Below are positions 16,358 through 25,834 of a stretch of 64,000 bases of DNA, one piece after another. The DNA comes from Geobacillus thermodenitrificans subsp. thermodenitrificans DSM 465 (lineage in GTDB: Bacteria > Bacillota > Bacilli > Bacillales > Anoxybacillaceae). Under the pieces are notes generated by a model, which was not told the DNA's origin, made no database searches, and was given only the letters and a program-made list of their open reading frames with translations. The first letter of the stretch is position 1, and every line of letters begins with the position of its first letter. Made by a program: the position numbers and the translations under genes. The stretch lies in the NCBI RefSeq assembly GCF_000496575.1, contig NZ_AYKT01000005.1, positions 1 to 64,000 of the forward strand, given 5' to 3'.

Positions 16358-16457
16358 GCCCGCTGCAACGTCGGGCAAATCAATAGACAAAACGAAGACT
16401 AACCAAGCATAATAAGAACTAACCATTTTTCACCTTGAACAAAGAGGAGGAACGAAC

Positions 16458-17462
16458 ATGCCGTTGCAACTCAGCGTCCTTGACCAATCGCCAATCGCTG
16501 AAGGCATGACAGCAGAAGAGGCGCTTGCAAACACCGTCCGACTCGCACAATTTGTCGAAGAGCTCGGCTATAAGCGGTTTTGGGTATCGGAACATCATGA
16601 TACAACCAGCCTTGCTGGCTCGTCTCCGGAAGTGCTGCTCGGTCATATCGGGGCGAAAACGTCGCGCATTCGCATCGGCTCCGGCGGCGTCATGCTGCCG
16701 CATTACAGCCCTTATAAAATCGCGGAAAACTTTCATGTACTTGCCGGACTCCATCCCGGCCGCGTCGACTTAGGCATTGGACGGGCGCCCGGCGGCATGC
16801 CGCGGGCGACGATCGCGCTGCAAGGCGACAGACGCCGACCGGTCGACCGTTATCCGGAACAAATCGATGATTTGCTCAGCTACTTGTATGACACCCTTCC
16901 ACCGGTGCATCCGCTTTACGGAGTGAAAGCGACGCCGATCGTCCAATCGCCACCTGATGTATGGCTGCTCGGTTCAAGCTCAGAAACGGCTAAGTTGGCC
17001 GCGGCTAAAGGATTGCCATATGCGTTCGCCCAATTTATTAACGGTGAAGGCGGCGAACAATATATGCGCTCGTATCGCGAGCGGTTTGTTCCGTCACCGT
17101 ATTTAGCCGAGCCGCGCGCGATGGTCGCCGTGTTTGCGATTTGCGCCGAGACAGATGAAAAGGCAGAGTGGATTGCCGGGAGTCTAGACTTAACGTTGCT
17201 CATGCTCGAGCAAGGGATGGCGGTGAACGGTACGCCAAGCCCAGAAAAAGCTGCGGCGTACTCATACAGTCCGTATGAACGCAAACGGGTCGCGGACAAC
17301 CGGAGACGAATGATCGTCGGCAGTCCAGCGCGCGTCAAAGACGAATTATACCGGTTAAGCGAAGCGTATGAAACAGAAGAGATCATGCTCGTCACGATTA
17401 CATACGATTTTCATGACAAGCTCACCTCTTTTCGGCTGATCGCTGAGGCGGTATGGGGGTGA
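16458..17462 (+). CDS. LLM-class flavin-dependent oxidoreductase (luciferase-like)
   Basis: A 334-residue bacterial-luciferase-like monooxygenase of the MsnO8/YtmO-type group. LSVLDQSPIAEG at the start, RFWVSEHH around residues 37-44 and RIRIGSGGVMLPHYSP at about 75-90 are the subgroup signatures. It uses reduced FMN and oxygen; the substrate is unknown. Good AGAGGAGG before ATG. The next gene starts six bases after its stop, so the two are co-transcribed. Confidence 0.85.
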   Translation: MPLQLSVLDQSPIAEGMTAEEALANTVRLAQFVEELGYKRFWVSEHHDTTSLAGSSPEVLLGHIGAKTSRIRIGSGGVMLPHYSPYKIAENFHVLAGLHPGRVDLGIGRAPGGMPRATIALQGDRRRPVDRYPEQIDDLLSYLYDTLPPVHPLYGVKATPIVQSPPDVWLLGSSSETAKLAAAKGLPYAFAQFINGEGGEQYMRSYRERFVPSPYLAEPRAMVAVFAICAETDEKAEWIAGSLDLTLLMLEQGMAVNGTPSPEKAAAYSYSPYERKRVADNRRRMIVGSPARVKDELYRLSEAYETEEIMLVTITYDFHDKLTSFRLIAEAVWG

Positions 17463-17467
17463 AACGA

Positions 17468-18115
17468 ATGCGAATCCTTTCGATTAACATCGGAAAGCCA
17501 AAAACAGTGGAGGTCAATGGCGAGCGGCTAGTGACCGGCATTTACAAAACACCAGTCGCCGGATCGGTCGCTGTCGGCAAACAAAACGTAGCCAGGGACG
17601 GGCAAGCGGATCTTATCCATCACGGCGGGGAAGACAAAGCCATTTGTGCCTATCCATCAGAACATTTTGCCTATTGGGAACAGAAATATGCCCGTCCGTT
17701 TCCCCCAAGCTCGTTTGGAGAAAACTGGACGCTCTCTGGACTGACCGAAGAAAATGCATGCCTTGGCGACATTTATGCCGCCGGCACGGCGCTCGTGCAA
17801 GTGTCGCAGCCGCGCCAACCATGTTCAAAACTCGCACTTCGCCACCGGCTTCCGGATTTGCCGAAAGCCGTCTGTCAAACGGGAAAAAGCGGATTTTATT
17901 TTCGGGTGCTGAAAGAGGGCATCGTCGATCCGGATGCACCGCTTATCCTCATTGAACGTGGCGCTGGGGAGTTATCGATCGCCTATATGAATCACATTTA
18001 CTATCATGAGCGGGACAATATCGCAGCCCTAGAACAAATCGCCCATCACCCAGCCCTATCAACGAGCTGGCGCGAAGCGTTTCTTCACCGCCTCACCAAT
18101 CAGAGGAAACGATAA
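17468..18115 (+). CDS. MOSC-domain protein (YiiM type)
   Basis: A 215-residue MOSC plus 3-alpha domain protein. HHGGEDKAICAYP and QPRQPCSKLA (with the invariant Cys) are the MOSC motifs. The C-terminal helical domain matches YiiM/YuaD-type proteins, which act on N-hydroxylated substrates with a bound molybdenum cofactor. ATG chosen behind GGGGGTG; an ATG five codons earlier overlaps the previous gene. Confidence 0.85.
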   Translation: MRILSINIGKPKTVEVNGERLVTGIYKTPVAGSVAVGKQNVARDGQADLIHHGGEDKAICAYPSEHFAYWEQKYARPFPPSSFGENWTLSGLTEENACLGDIYAAGTALVQVSQPRQPCSKLALRHRLPDLPKAVCQTGKSGFYFRVLKEGIVDPDAPLILIERGAGELSIAYMNHIYYHERDNIAALEQIAHHPALSTSWREAFLHRLTNQRKR

Positions 18116-18178
18116 ACCATTAAGATAACATCGTTCACCTGTTTAGCGCAACTGGCGAAATATCACCAATCACAACAC

Positions 18179-18248
18179 AGGCGCCCCTATTGGAACGGCA
18201 CTCCTGCTTGCTTTGCAAGACTCCGTTTGCCTGTCGGGGCGCCTTTTA
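18179..18248 (+). terminator. Long-stem terminator between convergent genes
   Basis: AGGCGCCCC (18179-18187) pairs with GGGGCGCCT (18236-18244), with a second stem in the loop (CTTGC/GCAAG) and TTTTACAC after it on the plus strand. On the minus strand it is only a weak terminator. Confidence 0.75.
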
Positions 18249-18257
18249 CACTTTGTC

Positions 18258-20057
18258 CTATGCTTGCTGTGTGCCGCGTTCCCAATAGCGGCGGTACAAA
18301 TGGAAGTAAAATCCTTTCGTCGCTAGCAATTCATCGTGTGTTCCTTGTTCGATCACTTTCCCCTCGTTAAGCACGAGAATGCGGTCAGCATGTTGGATCG
18401 TGTTCAGCCGATGGGCGATGACAAAACACGTCCGACCGTCCATCAGCCGTGTGAGCGCTTCTTGAATGCGCACTTCTGTCACCGTATCGATATTGCTTGT
18501 CGCTTCATCCAAAATCAATACTGCCGGGTCGGCGATCATCGCTCGAGCGATGGCCAACAGCTGCCGCTGACCTTGGCTGATTCCTCCGCCGCCCGGTGTC
18601 AAGATGGTGTCATAGCCATTCGGCAGCTTCATAATAAAAGAATGGGCGTTTGCCTTCCGCGCCGCTTCCTCCACTTCTTCATCCGTCGCCTCAAGCCGCC
18701 CGTAGCGAATGTTGTCACGAATCGTTCCCTCAAACAAAAACGTATCCTGAAGCACGAACGCCATATGCCGCCGCAAGCTTGCCCGCTTGATCGTGCGGCT
18801 GTCACGGCCATCGATGAAAATAGCCCCCTCATCCGGATCGTAAAAGCGAGTCAATAGTTGGAGCACAGTCGTTTTGCCCGCTCCGGTCGGGCCAACGAGC
18901 GCAACCGTTTCTCCCGGGGAGACGGAAAATGTCACACCGACAAGCGCCGGGTGCTGCTTGTTATATGAAAAAACGACATCGCGAAACTCGATGCGCCCAT
19001 TGATCCGATCGATCGCTTCTGCTTCCTGTTCATCTTCCGCTTCGCGTGGTGTATCAAAAATTTCCAACACCCGCTCCGCACCGGCTAATGCCGACAGCAG
19101 CGTATTCCATTGGTTGGCCAAGTCATTGAGCGGACGGGTAAATTGACGGGCGTATTCGACAAATACGACGATCGTTCCGACTGACACCGCCCCTTTCGCC
19201 GCGAGCCATCCGCCGATGCCGGCAATAAGCGCGAAACTCAAGTTGTTTAAAAAGTTCATCAACTTCGGAATGAAGCCCGAATACGTCTGTGCCCAAAACC
19301 CAGCTTGTTTCAACTCGGCATTTTTACGTGCCAATTCGGCTTCCATCCGCTTTTCTTGAGAGAACAGTTTCACGACTTTTTGTCCAGAAATGACCTCTTC
19401 AATAAAGCCATTCATCTCGCCAAGGGCGCGCTGCTGTTCACGGAAGCGCGCTTGCGTCCGACGCGTAATCCAGCGCATCCCGGCGTACATGAGCGGCACA
19501 ACGACGAGCGTTACGACCGTCAATATTATGCTAAGCGAAATCATCACCGCCATAGCGCCGAGCAGCGTCAACGTACTTGCGATCACTTGGGTCACTGTGC
19601 TGTTAAAGGTCTGACTCATGTTATCGATGTCGTTTGTAATCCGGCTCATCAATTCGCCTTGCTGGCGGCGGTCAAAAAAGGAAATCGGCAGCTCATGAAA
19701 ATGGCGAAACAGCTGTTCTCTAATCGCGTGCACCGTCCGTTGGGCGACGTCGACCATCCAATAGTTTTGCAAAAACGTCGCTGCGCCAAGGGCGGCATAA
19801 ATCGACAGCAGAAAAACAAGCGTCGCGATGAAACCGTCCGTCTTCCGCTCGACAATATACAGATCGACTGCCCGGCCGATCACATACGGGCCGGCAAGCG
19901 CCAGCGCCGAGCTGGTGACGACCATCGTCACCGCCGCGAGCAGCTTTCGCTTTTGCGGGGCGATAAACGTCCAAAGCCGCCGCAGTGTGCCAACGCTGTT
20001 TTTGGCCCGCTGCCCCGTCCCAAGGCGGGCTCCGTGATGGCTATGCCGTAGTGACAT
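18258..20057 (-). CDS. Heterodimeric ABC exporter, catalytic subunit (YfiC/BmrD-like)
   Basis: A 599-residue half transporter with a six-helix domain (about residues 35-320) and a nucleotide-binding domain. Walker A GPTGAGKTT, Walker B LILDEATSNID with the catalytic Glu, and switch His in VIAHRLN are intact. The signature is the atypical GISQGQRQ. ATG chosen after GGAAGGAAAGAAGGG, overlapping the partner gene by 17 bases. With the partner it should form a multidrug-type exporter with one active and one degenerate ATP site. Confidence 0.85.
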   Translation of the reverse strand: MSLRHSHHGARLGTGQRAKNSVGTLRRLWTFIAPQKRKLLAAVTMVVTSSALALAGPYVIGRAVDLYIVERKTDGFIATLVFLLSIYAALGAATFLQNYWMVDVAQRTVHAIREQLFRHFHELPISFFDRRQQGELMSRITNDIDNMSQTFNSTVTQVIASTLTLLGAMAVMISLSIILTVVTLVVVPLMYAGMRWITRRTQARFREQQRALGEMNGFIEEVISGQKVVKLFSQEKRMEAELARKNAELKQAGFWAQTYSGFIPKLMNFLNNLSFALIAGIGGWLAAKGAVSVGTIVVFVEYARQFTRPLNDLANQWNTLLSALAGAERVLEIFDTPREAEDEQEAEAIDRINGRIEFRDVVFSYNKQHPALVGVTFSVSPGETVALVGPTGAGKTTVLQLLTRFYDPDEGAIFIDGRDSRTIKRASLRRHMAFVLQDTFLFEGTIRDNIRYGRLEATDEEVEEAARKANAHSFIMKLPNGYDTILTPGGGGISQGQRQLLAIARAMIADPAVLILDEATSNIDTVTEVRIQEALTRLMDGRTCFVIAHRLNTIQHADRILVLNEGKVIEQGTHDELLATKGFYFHLYRRYWERGTQQA

Positions 20058-21777
20058 TGCTTTGTCCCTTCTTTCCTTCCTGCGTAGCGACAATCCGTCG
20101 GTATCGTTCGCTTGTCGCCAGCAACTGTTCATGACTTCCTTGGGCGATTAAGCGCCCGTCTTCTAAAAGCAAAATCGTATCGGCCGCCATCGCTGTACTC
20201 ACTTTTTGTGTCACCATCACCGTCGTACACGCATATCGCCGCAAGGCAGCGAGCAACTTCGCTTCCGTCGCCGCGTCGAGCGCGCTCGTGCTGTCATCCA
20301 AAAGCAAAATGCTTGGATCGCCGACTAACGCGCGGGCGATCGACAGCCGTTGCTTTTGCCCGCCCGATAAATTGACGCCTTTTTGACCGACTACAGCGTC
20401 ATACCCGTCCGGAAACTGAGCGATCGTTTCATGGATTTGCGCATCGGTGGCCGCTTGCATCATCTCTTCTGCCGTCGCCGACGTGTGGCCGAACCGTAGG
20501 TTATCGGCGATCGTGCCAGAGAACAACAGCACCTCCTGAGGGACGAAACGGACGGCCGTCCGCAACTGCTTAGCTGAGAATTCACGCACATCGATGCCAT
20601 CAATCAACACCCGTCCAGCGCTCGGTTCATACAAGCGGGGGATCAGCTGAAGAAGCGTCGATTTCCCGGATCCGGTCATTCCTAAAATCGCCGCCGTCTC
20701 TTGTGGGCGGATGACAAACGATACGTCGGAAAGAGCATCATGCTTGCTGTTCGGATAACGGAACGACACGCGCTCAAACCGAATTTCGCCGCGCCGGATC
20801 GTCAGCCCATCCGTCTCGCTCGCTTCGGTTTGTTCTGTCGGCGCATCAAGCAGTTCGGCAAGGCGGGCGGCCGAGGCGCGCGCCCGCGACAACGCCATCG
20901 TAATGAACGTAAACAGCGATAACGCCGCCGTCGCCCGCGTCGCATAATTGACAACGGCAACGACTTCCCCGGCGCTGGCCGTCCCGCTCTCAATATCGAG
21001 GCGTCCAAAAAACAGAATCGCGACGATGGCTGCGTTCATGACAAACAATAATACCGGCGCGATCGTCTCAACGAGGCGGAGCACGCTCATCGTCTGCCGC
21101 ATAAGTGCATCGTTTGCTGCAGTAAACCGCTCCTGCTCATATCCTCCCCGCATCCACGCCTTAATGAGACGCATGCCGGCCAAATTTTCACGCATCACGC
21201 CATTGACACGGTCCAATGCCCGTTGAACGGCGGAAAACGATGACACCGCCTTTTTCATCACCCATAATAAAAAAGCGGCTGAAAGCGGAACAGCCACTGC
21301 CAAAATAAGAGCTAGACGGGAATGGACGACAAACGCCATGGCAACGCCAAAGACGACGAGAAGCGGTGCACGCAAAGCGATACGCAAGCTCATAAACAGC
21401 ATGTTTTGCACTTGCGTTACATCGTTCGTCATCCGGGTAATGAGTGAAGCCGCCGACAGCTGTTCAATGCGCGCTAACGAAAATGACTGGATTTTGGCAA
21501 ATAACGTTGTGCGCAGCATAAAGCCGTACTCCTGCCCAACGTAAGCAGCGGCAAACGAATTGGCAATGCCGGCGACAAACGCCAACAGCGAAGCGCCAAG
21601 CATGACGGCGCCCCACGTAAAAATGGCGGTAACATCCCGTTTCATCACACCATCATCAATGATTTTCCCCATTAATAGCGGCTGCCAAAGTTCAATCGTC
21701 AGCTCTGTCAACATGAACAGCCAAGCTAAAGCCATCCACTTCCGATACGGCCGCAAATAAAGAAGCACTCGCCGCAC
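20041..21777 (-). CDS. Heterodimeric ABC exporter, degenerate-site subunit (YfiB/BmrC-like)
   Basis: A 578-residue half transporter. Walker A GMTGSGKST and signature LSGGQKQR are normal. The catalytic Glu after Walker B is Asp (LLLDDSTSALD) and the switch His is Gln (VTQKVS). The normal LSGGQ here completes the active site of the partner, as in BmrCD and YfiBC. First gene of the pair. Confidence 0.85.
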   Translation of the reverse strand: MRRVLLYLRPYRKWMALAWLFMLTELTIELWQPLLMGKIIDDGVMKRDVTAIFTWGAVMLGASLLAFVAGIANSFAAAYVGQEYGFMLRTTLFAKIQSFSLARIEQLSAASLITRMTNDVTQVQNMLFMSLRIALRAPLLVVFGVAMAFVVHSRLALILAVAVPLSAAFLLWVMKKAVSSFSAVQRALDRVNGVMRENLAGMRLIKAWMRGGYEQERFTAANDALMRQTMSVLRLVETIAPVLLFVMNAAIVAILFFGRLDIESGTASAGEVVAVVNYATRATAALSLFTFITMALSRARASAARLAELLDAPTEQTEASETDGLTIRRGEIRFERVSFRYPNSKHDALSDVSFVIRPQETAAILGMTGSGKSTLLQLIPRLYEPSAGRVLIDGIDVREFSAKQLRTAVRFVPQEVLLFSGTIADNLRFGHTSATAEEMMQAATDAQIHETIAQFPDGYDAVVGQKGVNLSGGQKQRLSIARALVGDPSILLLDDSTSALDAATEAKLLAALRRYACTTVMVTQKVSTAMAADTILLLEDGRLIAQGSHEQLLATSERYRRIVATQEGKKGQSNVTTA

Positions 21778-21907
21778 GTTGCGCCCCTCCCCTCTCCTGT
21801 TCCAGCCAAAGTGCCGAGCCGCCCTTTACCTTCATTTCTAGTTTTATTCTAAACTCGAACCATTTCTTTGACAATGATGACGCCTTGAGAACTTATTTGC
21901 GATGTGA

Positions 21908-21947
21908 ACAAAAAAACCCCGAACAGCCGATCATGGCCGCTCGGGGT
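21908..21947 (-). terminator. Terminator of the partner-switching operon
   Basis: ACCCCGA (21916-21922) and TCGGGGT (21941-21947). On the minus strand GGGGTTTTTTTG follows. About 100 bases of unassigned sequence lie between it and the STAS gene stop. Confidence 0.85.
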
Positions 21948-22050
21948 CTCGCAGCGTCAACATTCACGCTGCCAGTCGACAGTTGACCCAACGGCAGTTG
22001 CAAAACAGCCGGGGCTCACTTTTTATAATCCCGTTCCCAACGGGGCCGGT

Positions 22051-22479
22051 TTACGATCGGCATTGTTGCCATGCCGAATAGAGCTCCTCTTGGCCGATAG
22101 AATCCGGGGAGCGCAACGGAGGGAGCGATAGCAGTTCCTGTTCATCAGCAACGATTGGCAATAGCCGGTCAAGCTTGGCAATTAGCAAAATCTTTTTTAG
22201 CACAGCATTATCCCGGACGATCATGGCCATCGCACGGTTGGCGCTGACCACTTGTTTGAAAAAGCGGACAAGAAACGCCAATCCGGTGCTATCCAAAAAT
22301 TGGAGGCCGCTTACATCGATCACAACAAGGCGACGCTTGACGGCGGCTGCTGCAACCAACAGCTTTTGTTCCGCAGCCAGCTGCGTATCATAAGCGAGCC
22401 GCCCGGTCAGCTTAATGCACTCGTACGCAGGTTCTGTAATCATTTCCAGTTCAAACGACAACCAATGCTGTTTCATCAT
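22051..22479 (-). CDS. STAS-domain anti-sigma factor antagonist (RsbV-like)
   Basis: A 142-residue STAS protein. GLQFLDSTGLAFLVRF places the phosphorylatable Ser64 at the usual RsbV/SpoIIAA position. Unphosphorylated, it should bind the kinase-type anti-factor encoded upstream. GGGGGAT before a double ATG. Last gene of a leftward trio with the kinase and a PAS-PP2C phosphatase; no sigma factor gene is adjacent. Confidence 0.85.
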   Translation of the reverse strand: MMKQHWLSFELEMITEPAYECIKLTGRLAYDTQLAAEQKLLVAAAAVKRRLVVIDVSGLQFLDSTGLAFLVRFFKQVVSANRAMAMIVRDNAVLKKILLIAKLDRLLPIVADEQELLSLPPLRSPDSIGQEELYSAWQQCRS

Positions 22480-22541
22480 ATCCCCCTATCATTGACCAAC
22501 CCTGCTCCGCCCCTGCCGCCTATGTTCATCGAGAAGCTGGA

Positions 22542-22976
22542 CTAAAACGGTCTTTGTTGCGCTCTTTGCATTTTCATCACCAGCGTCCGCCGTCCATCCG
22601 CCCGCTCCACTACAGCCGTCATATCCATAATTTCATGAATCAGCAATAGCCCGCGACCTGATTCAGCTAGGAGCACATCGGAAAGCGTTTTTCTACCAAG
22701 CTGTTTGAACATTTCCTTTGGGATACCGTCACCGTCATCCTCGACCGCCACCGTCACTTCATCATCTGTAATGGAAAAAAACAATAAAATCGTCCCCTCG
22801 TTCAGTCCTAACCGCCGAACGGCTTTCACCGCATTAACAATCGCCTCATGCACAGCCAGCACAAACAATTCGGCATCGCGGACAGCAAATAAACAGGCGG
22901 TTTGCTCTGCGATCAGATCGCAAAATGCAATCGCCTCCTCGCTCGCCTTACAGCGCACCACCCACTCAGCCACCAA
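22542..22976 (-). CDS. RsbW-like serine kinase / anti-sigma factor
   Basis: A 144-residue GHKL ATPase. The N box HEAIVNAVKA has the magnesium Asn48, G1 is EDDGDGIP (79-86) and G2 is SGRGLLLI (106-113). It should phosphorylate the STAS partner Ser64 and bind an unknown client. It starts 12 bases after the phosphatase gene. Confidence 0.85.
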   Translation of the reverse strand: MVAEWVVRCKASEEAIAFCDLIAEQTACLFAVRDAELFVLAVHEAIVNAVKAVRRLGLNEGTILLFFSITDDEVTVAVEDDGDGIPKEMFKQLGRKTLSDVLLAESGRGLLLIHEIMDMTAVVERADGRRTLVMKMQRAQQRPF

Positions 22977-22988
22977 GTGAGCTCTCGC

Positions 22989-24434
22989 CTACCCATGGAC
23001 TGTAATTGACAGCAAACAAACGTCATCAGTCGGCCTGGCGAGCGAAGGACTTTGGCTGATTAATTGTTCTAGGAAACCTTTATCCGGCAAATGACGGTAC
23101 ATTTGCGTGCATGTCCGAATTTTTTCAATGCTTTGCAAAATCGATGGATCCATTTCCTCTAAAATGCCGTCCGTATATAGAAGCAGGCGGGCTCGCCTAT
23201 TGTAATCGATCACCCCTTTTTCAAACGGCAAAGAAAACGGGCTGCCGATCGCCAAGCCGCCTTTATCCAACTCATGCACACTCCCATCCTCAAAGACAAG
23301 CAGCCCGGCGGGATGGCCGGCATTCGTGTATTCAATTTTGCGCTCTTTTGTATCAATAACTAAATAAATCATCGAAAATAAATAACGCATGTCATTCGTC
23401 TCGTCCGGGAATAAGTTTTGCACATGCTTCTCCAGCTCACTTGCCACGGAAACGGGATCAATAACTCGCACAATCAACCCACGTAAAAGCGAGCGGAGCA
23501 GCATGCTCACTAAAGCCGAGGAAATGCCATGACCCATTACGTCGATGACGATCACCCCATAGCGGTATAAATCGATTTGGTAGCAGGCATAAATATCACC
23601 GGACAAATCATCGGACGGAATATAGACCGCTTCCATCGTTACTTCCTTATTTTGGATGAGCGGTGTCAACAAATTGTGCTGAATTTTTTTCGCCAGCTCG
23701 ACTTGGCGCCGACGCTCACCCTCCTTTTGTTTTCGCTTGGTGATATCTTCTGCAAGAACAACATATCCGCTTGAACTTGGCACCGGAATGATCGTATAGG
23801 CGATATAGACCGGCGTACCGTCTTCGCGTTGTACAATTCCTTCACCGCATTGCCGCCTCTCAGGTGGAAACGGGAGCGGCGTTTGACCGCTGTGGCGGAA
23901 AAGCGTCCATATCGGACGTCCGATCGCTTCCTCTTTTCGGTATCCGAACAGCGCTTCGGCACCGTTCCCCCAATCTTGCACCGTCCCGTCCGCTGCCACT
24001 GGAACAACGGCAAACGGCGCAGAAGCATAAATGGTGCTCAACACCTCAGCCGACGTCAAAGTGGAGGCAGAGAGCGAGGTCTTTCGTTCAGCAAACTCCC
24101 AAACGAGCCATTCCCCTTCGCTCCCCGATAAGGCATAAACGTTCATCCGACTCGCGTACATCTGCCCATCTTTGACTACATGGTGCGCCTCCCCTTGCCA
24201 ATATCCGTCCTTTTTCACCGCTTGGGCGATATGGTCAAACAAGCCGGCAGATCGTTCTGCCGGAAAAAGAGAGCTGGCCGGCCGCCCGATCAATTCCTCT
24301 TTGGCCCATCCGAGCCGCTGTGTCATTCGCTCGCTGACCGCAAGAATGAAAAATCGGCGGTCCGTAATCATCATGCCGCTGCCCAACCGTTCAGCGTCTA
24401 GCTGGTCGATCGCCTGTACATTCGCTTTCACCAT
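22989..24434 (-). CDS. Two-PAS PP2C (SpoIIE-type) serine phosphatase
   Basis: A 481-residue cytoplasmic sensor phosphatase. PAS domain 1 lies near residues 14-120 and PAS domain 2 near 130-235, followed by a short coiled linker and a SpoIIE/RsbU catalytic domain (about 255-480). The metal motifs SGDIYACYQI, VIDVMGHGISSAL, TNAGHPAG and LLLYTDGI are present. It should dephosphorylate the STAS protein when the PAS domains sense a cytosolic signal (ligand, redox or light). First gene of the trio. Confidence 0.85.
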   Translation of the reverse strand: MVKANVQAIDQLDAERLGSGMMITDRRFFILAVSERMTQRLGWAKEELIGRPASSLFPAERSAGLFDHIAQAVKKDGYWQGEAHHVVKDGQMYASRMNVYALSGSEGEWLVWEFAERKTSLSASTLTSAEVLSTIYASAPFAVVPVAADGTVQDWGNGAEALFGYRKEEAIGRPIWTLFRHSGQTPLPFPPERRQCGEGIVQREDGTPVYIAYTIIPVPSSSGYVVLAEDITKRKQKEGERRRQVELAKKIQHNLLTPLIQNKEVTMEAVYIPSDDLSGDIYACYQIDLYRYGVIVIDVMGHGISSALVSMLLRSLLRGLIVRVIDPVSVASELEKHVQNLFPDETNDMRYLFSMIYLVIDTKERKIEYTNAGHPAGLLVFEDGSVHELDKGGLAIGSPFSLPFEKGVIDYNRRARLLLYTDGILEEMDPSILQSIEKIRTCTQMYRHLPDKGFLEQLISQSPSLARPTDDVCLLSITVHG

Positions 24435-24586
24435 CGTTCAACCCTTTTTCTTTTAATAGTAAAATCTTTAGTTCCTCAGCCGACACCGGCTTTCCGAAAC
24501 GAAAGATGCGCCTCGGCGCCGTGCTTCTTCCACCCCGCCTTCGGGATGTATTTTTATCACCATTCCACCCATTTGTTTCGAAATAA
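24435..24586. other. Spacer between germination operon 1 and the partner-switching operon
   Basis: About 150 bases. A short minus-strand frame next to the phosphatase start (RIFRFGKPVSAEELKILLL, 19 residues) looks coding-like but has no start. The promoter of the trio must lie here; I see no clear SigA or SigB consensus. Confidence 0.35.
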
Positions 24587-24606
24587 AAACAATGCTATTG
24601 TTTCAT
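24587..24606 (-). terminator. Weak terminator of germination operon 1
   Basis: AAACAAT-GCT-ATTGTTT, a perfect 7-pair AT stem followed on the minus strand by TTATTT. Confidence 0.45.
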
Positions 24607-24665
24607 TCGCTCTTTTTCATTCATTTTCCTTCTTTTTTCGCCAAAAACCATCTAGTCCGTTTTTC

Positions 24666-25769
24666 TTATTTTGCCGGCTGGTTAAACCGCCGACGAATCG
24701 CCGCAATGATGAGCAGCAACACCGGAATAATGACTTGGAGCGGAACATGCAAGTAAAAGGTGACGATTTTCAATCCTTCTTGAATATGTTCCGCATAATT
24801 GCTGGCAATAACAACGGACAAAATGAGAATAAGCAGACCGAGTGGATAGACGAGCCGCCGGTAGCTCGAAATACCAAACAAGTTGGCCGCCCCAACGATC
24901 CCGGCGTAAAAAAAGATAGAGATTTTAAAAAAGCCGCCGGTGATCAAGGTAATCATAAAAAAGACGTCGAGACGCTCTAAAAAATCAGCTACTTGCACGC
25001 GACGGATCGTATCCAAAAGCGGAAACGACGAGCGCGATACCGTGTCGGGTCCGAGGATAGCCACATTGATCGCCATAATGAGCGCCAAATTGATCCCGCT
25101 CAGCACCATGCCGACCACCCCGGCTCGTCCTACTTTTGTCGGAGTATTGATATAGGGAAACAGCATCGTAAACACGATCATCTCACCAAACGGAACATAT
25201 AACGTTTCGGTAAACACCGTTTTCCATACCCGCCTCCATCCTTCTTCCAACATCGGCTGCAGTTGGGTCACGTCAACGATCCCAGAAACAAAAACAAGGA
25301 CAAATCCGATGATTGCCAAAAAGTAAAGCACTATCAAAAACAGTTCACCAGTGCGCGCCAATACTTCAATTCCTTTATAGACGCCATACATCACAGTCAC
25401 CGCCATAATCGCATTTAACACAAACAACGGCGTCTCCGGATAGGCAAACGTCAACAACAGTTCGCCAAAGTCGCGCAGCACACGGGCGGCAATATAAAGA
25501 AAATATGTAATATAGACAATAGCTAGCAGCTTGCCGAGCGGTGCTCCGACAATTTGTGGCAGATAAGCAGTCAGCGGCTGATCGGGATAATACTCAAACA
25601 AACGGCGATAAACGAAAAATAACAGCAGTCCGATCGCCAAGCTAAGCAAAATGGAAATCCATACATCTTGCTTGGCGCTCACACCAAGTGGAATGACGAC
25701 GGCACTGCCGTGCTCGAATAGCACAATTAACACAAATAACTGGCGCACATTGATTTTGCTCGATTCCAA
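24666..25769 (-). CDS. Germinant receptor B subunit (GerAB family)
   Basis: A 367-residue, about ten-segment membrane protein of the amino acid/polyamine/organocation fold (spore germination permease). INVRQLFVLIVLFEHGSAVVIPLG at the start is the family opening. B subunits bind the germinant in the inner spore membrane. Last gene of the A-C-B operon, 65 bases after the C gene. Confidence 0.9.
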   Translation of the reverse strand: MESSKINVRQLFVLIVLFEHGSAVVIPLGVSAKQDVWISILLSLAIGLLLFFVYRRLFEYYPDQPLTAYLPQIVGAPLGKLLAIVYITYFLYIAARVLRDFGELLLTFAYPETPLFVLNAIMAVTVMYGVYKGIEVLARTGELFLIVLYFLAIIGFVLVFVSGIVDVTQLQPMLEEGWRRVWKTVFTETLYVPFGEMIVFTMLFPYINTPTKVGRAGVVGMVLSGINLALIMAINVAILGPDTVSRSSFPLLDTIRRVQVADFLERLDVFFMITLITGGFFKISIFFYAGIVGAANLFGISSYRRLVYPLGLLILILSVVIASNYAEHIQEGLKIVTFYLHVPLQVIIPVLLLIIAAIRRRFNQPAK

Positions 25770-25834
25770 TCGTATTCACCGCCTTTGCCTAGTCCACATC
25801 CCCACGTGCCGGCTGTGCCGGCGACGATTGATTA

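Noticed and set aside
19305-20051. Plus-strand frame of 248 codons inside the ABC exporter
   Set aside because: Antisense shadow of a strongly supported ABC gene; His/Arg-rich product without a family.
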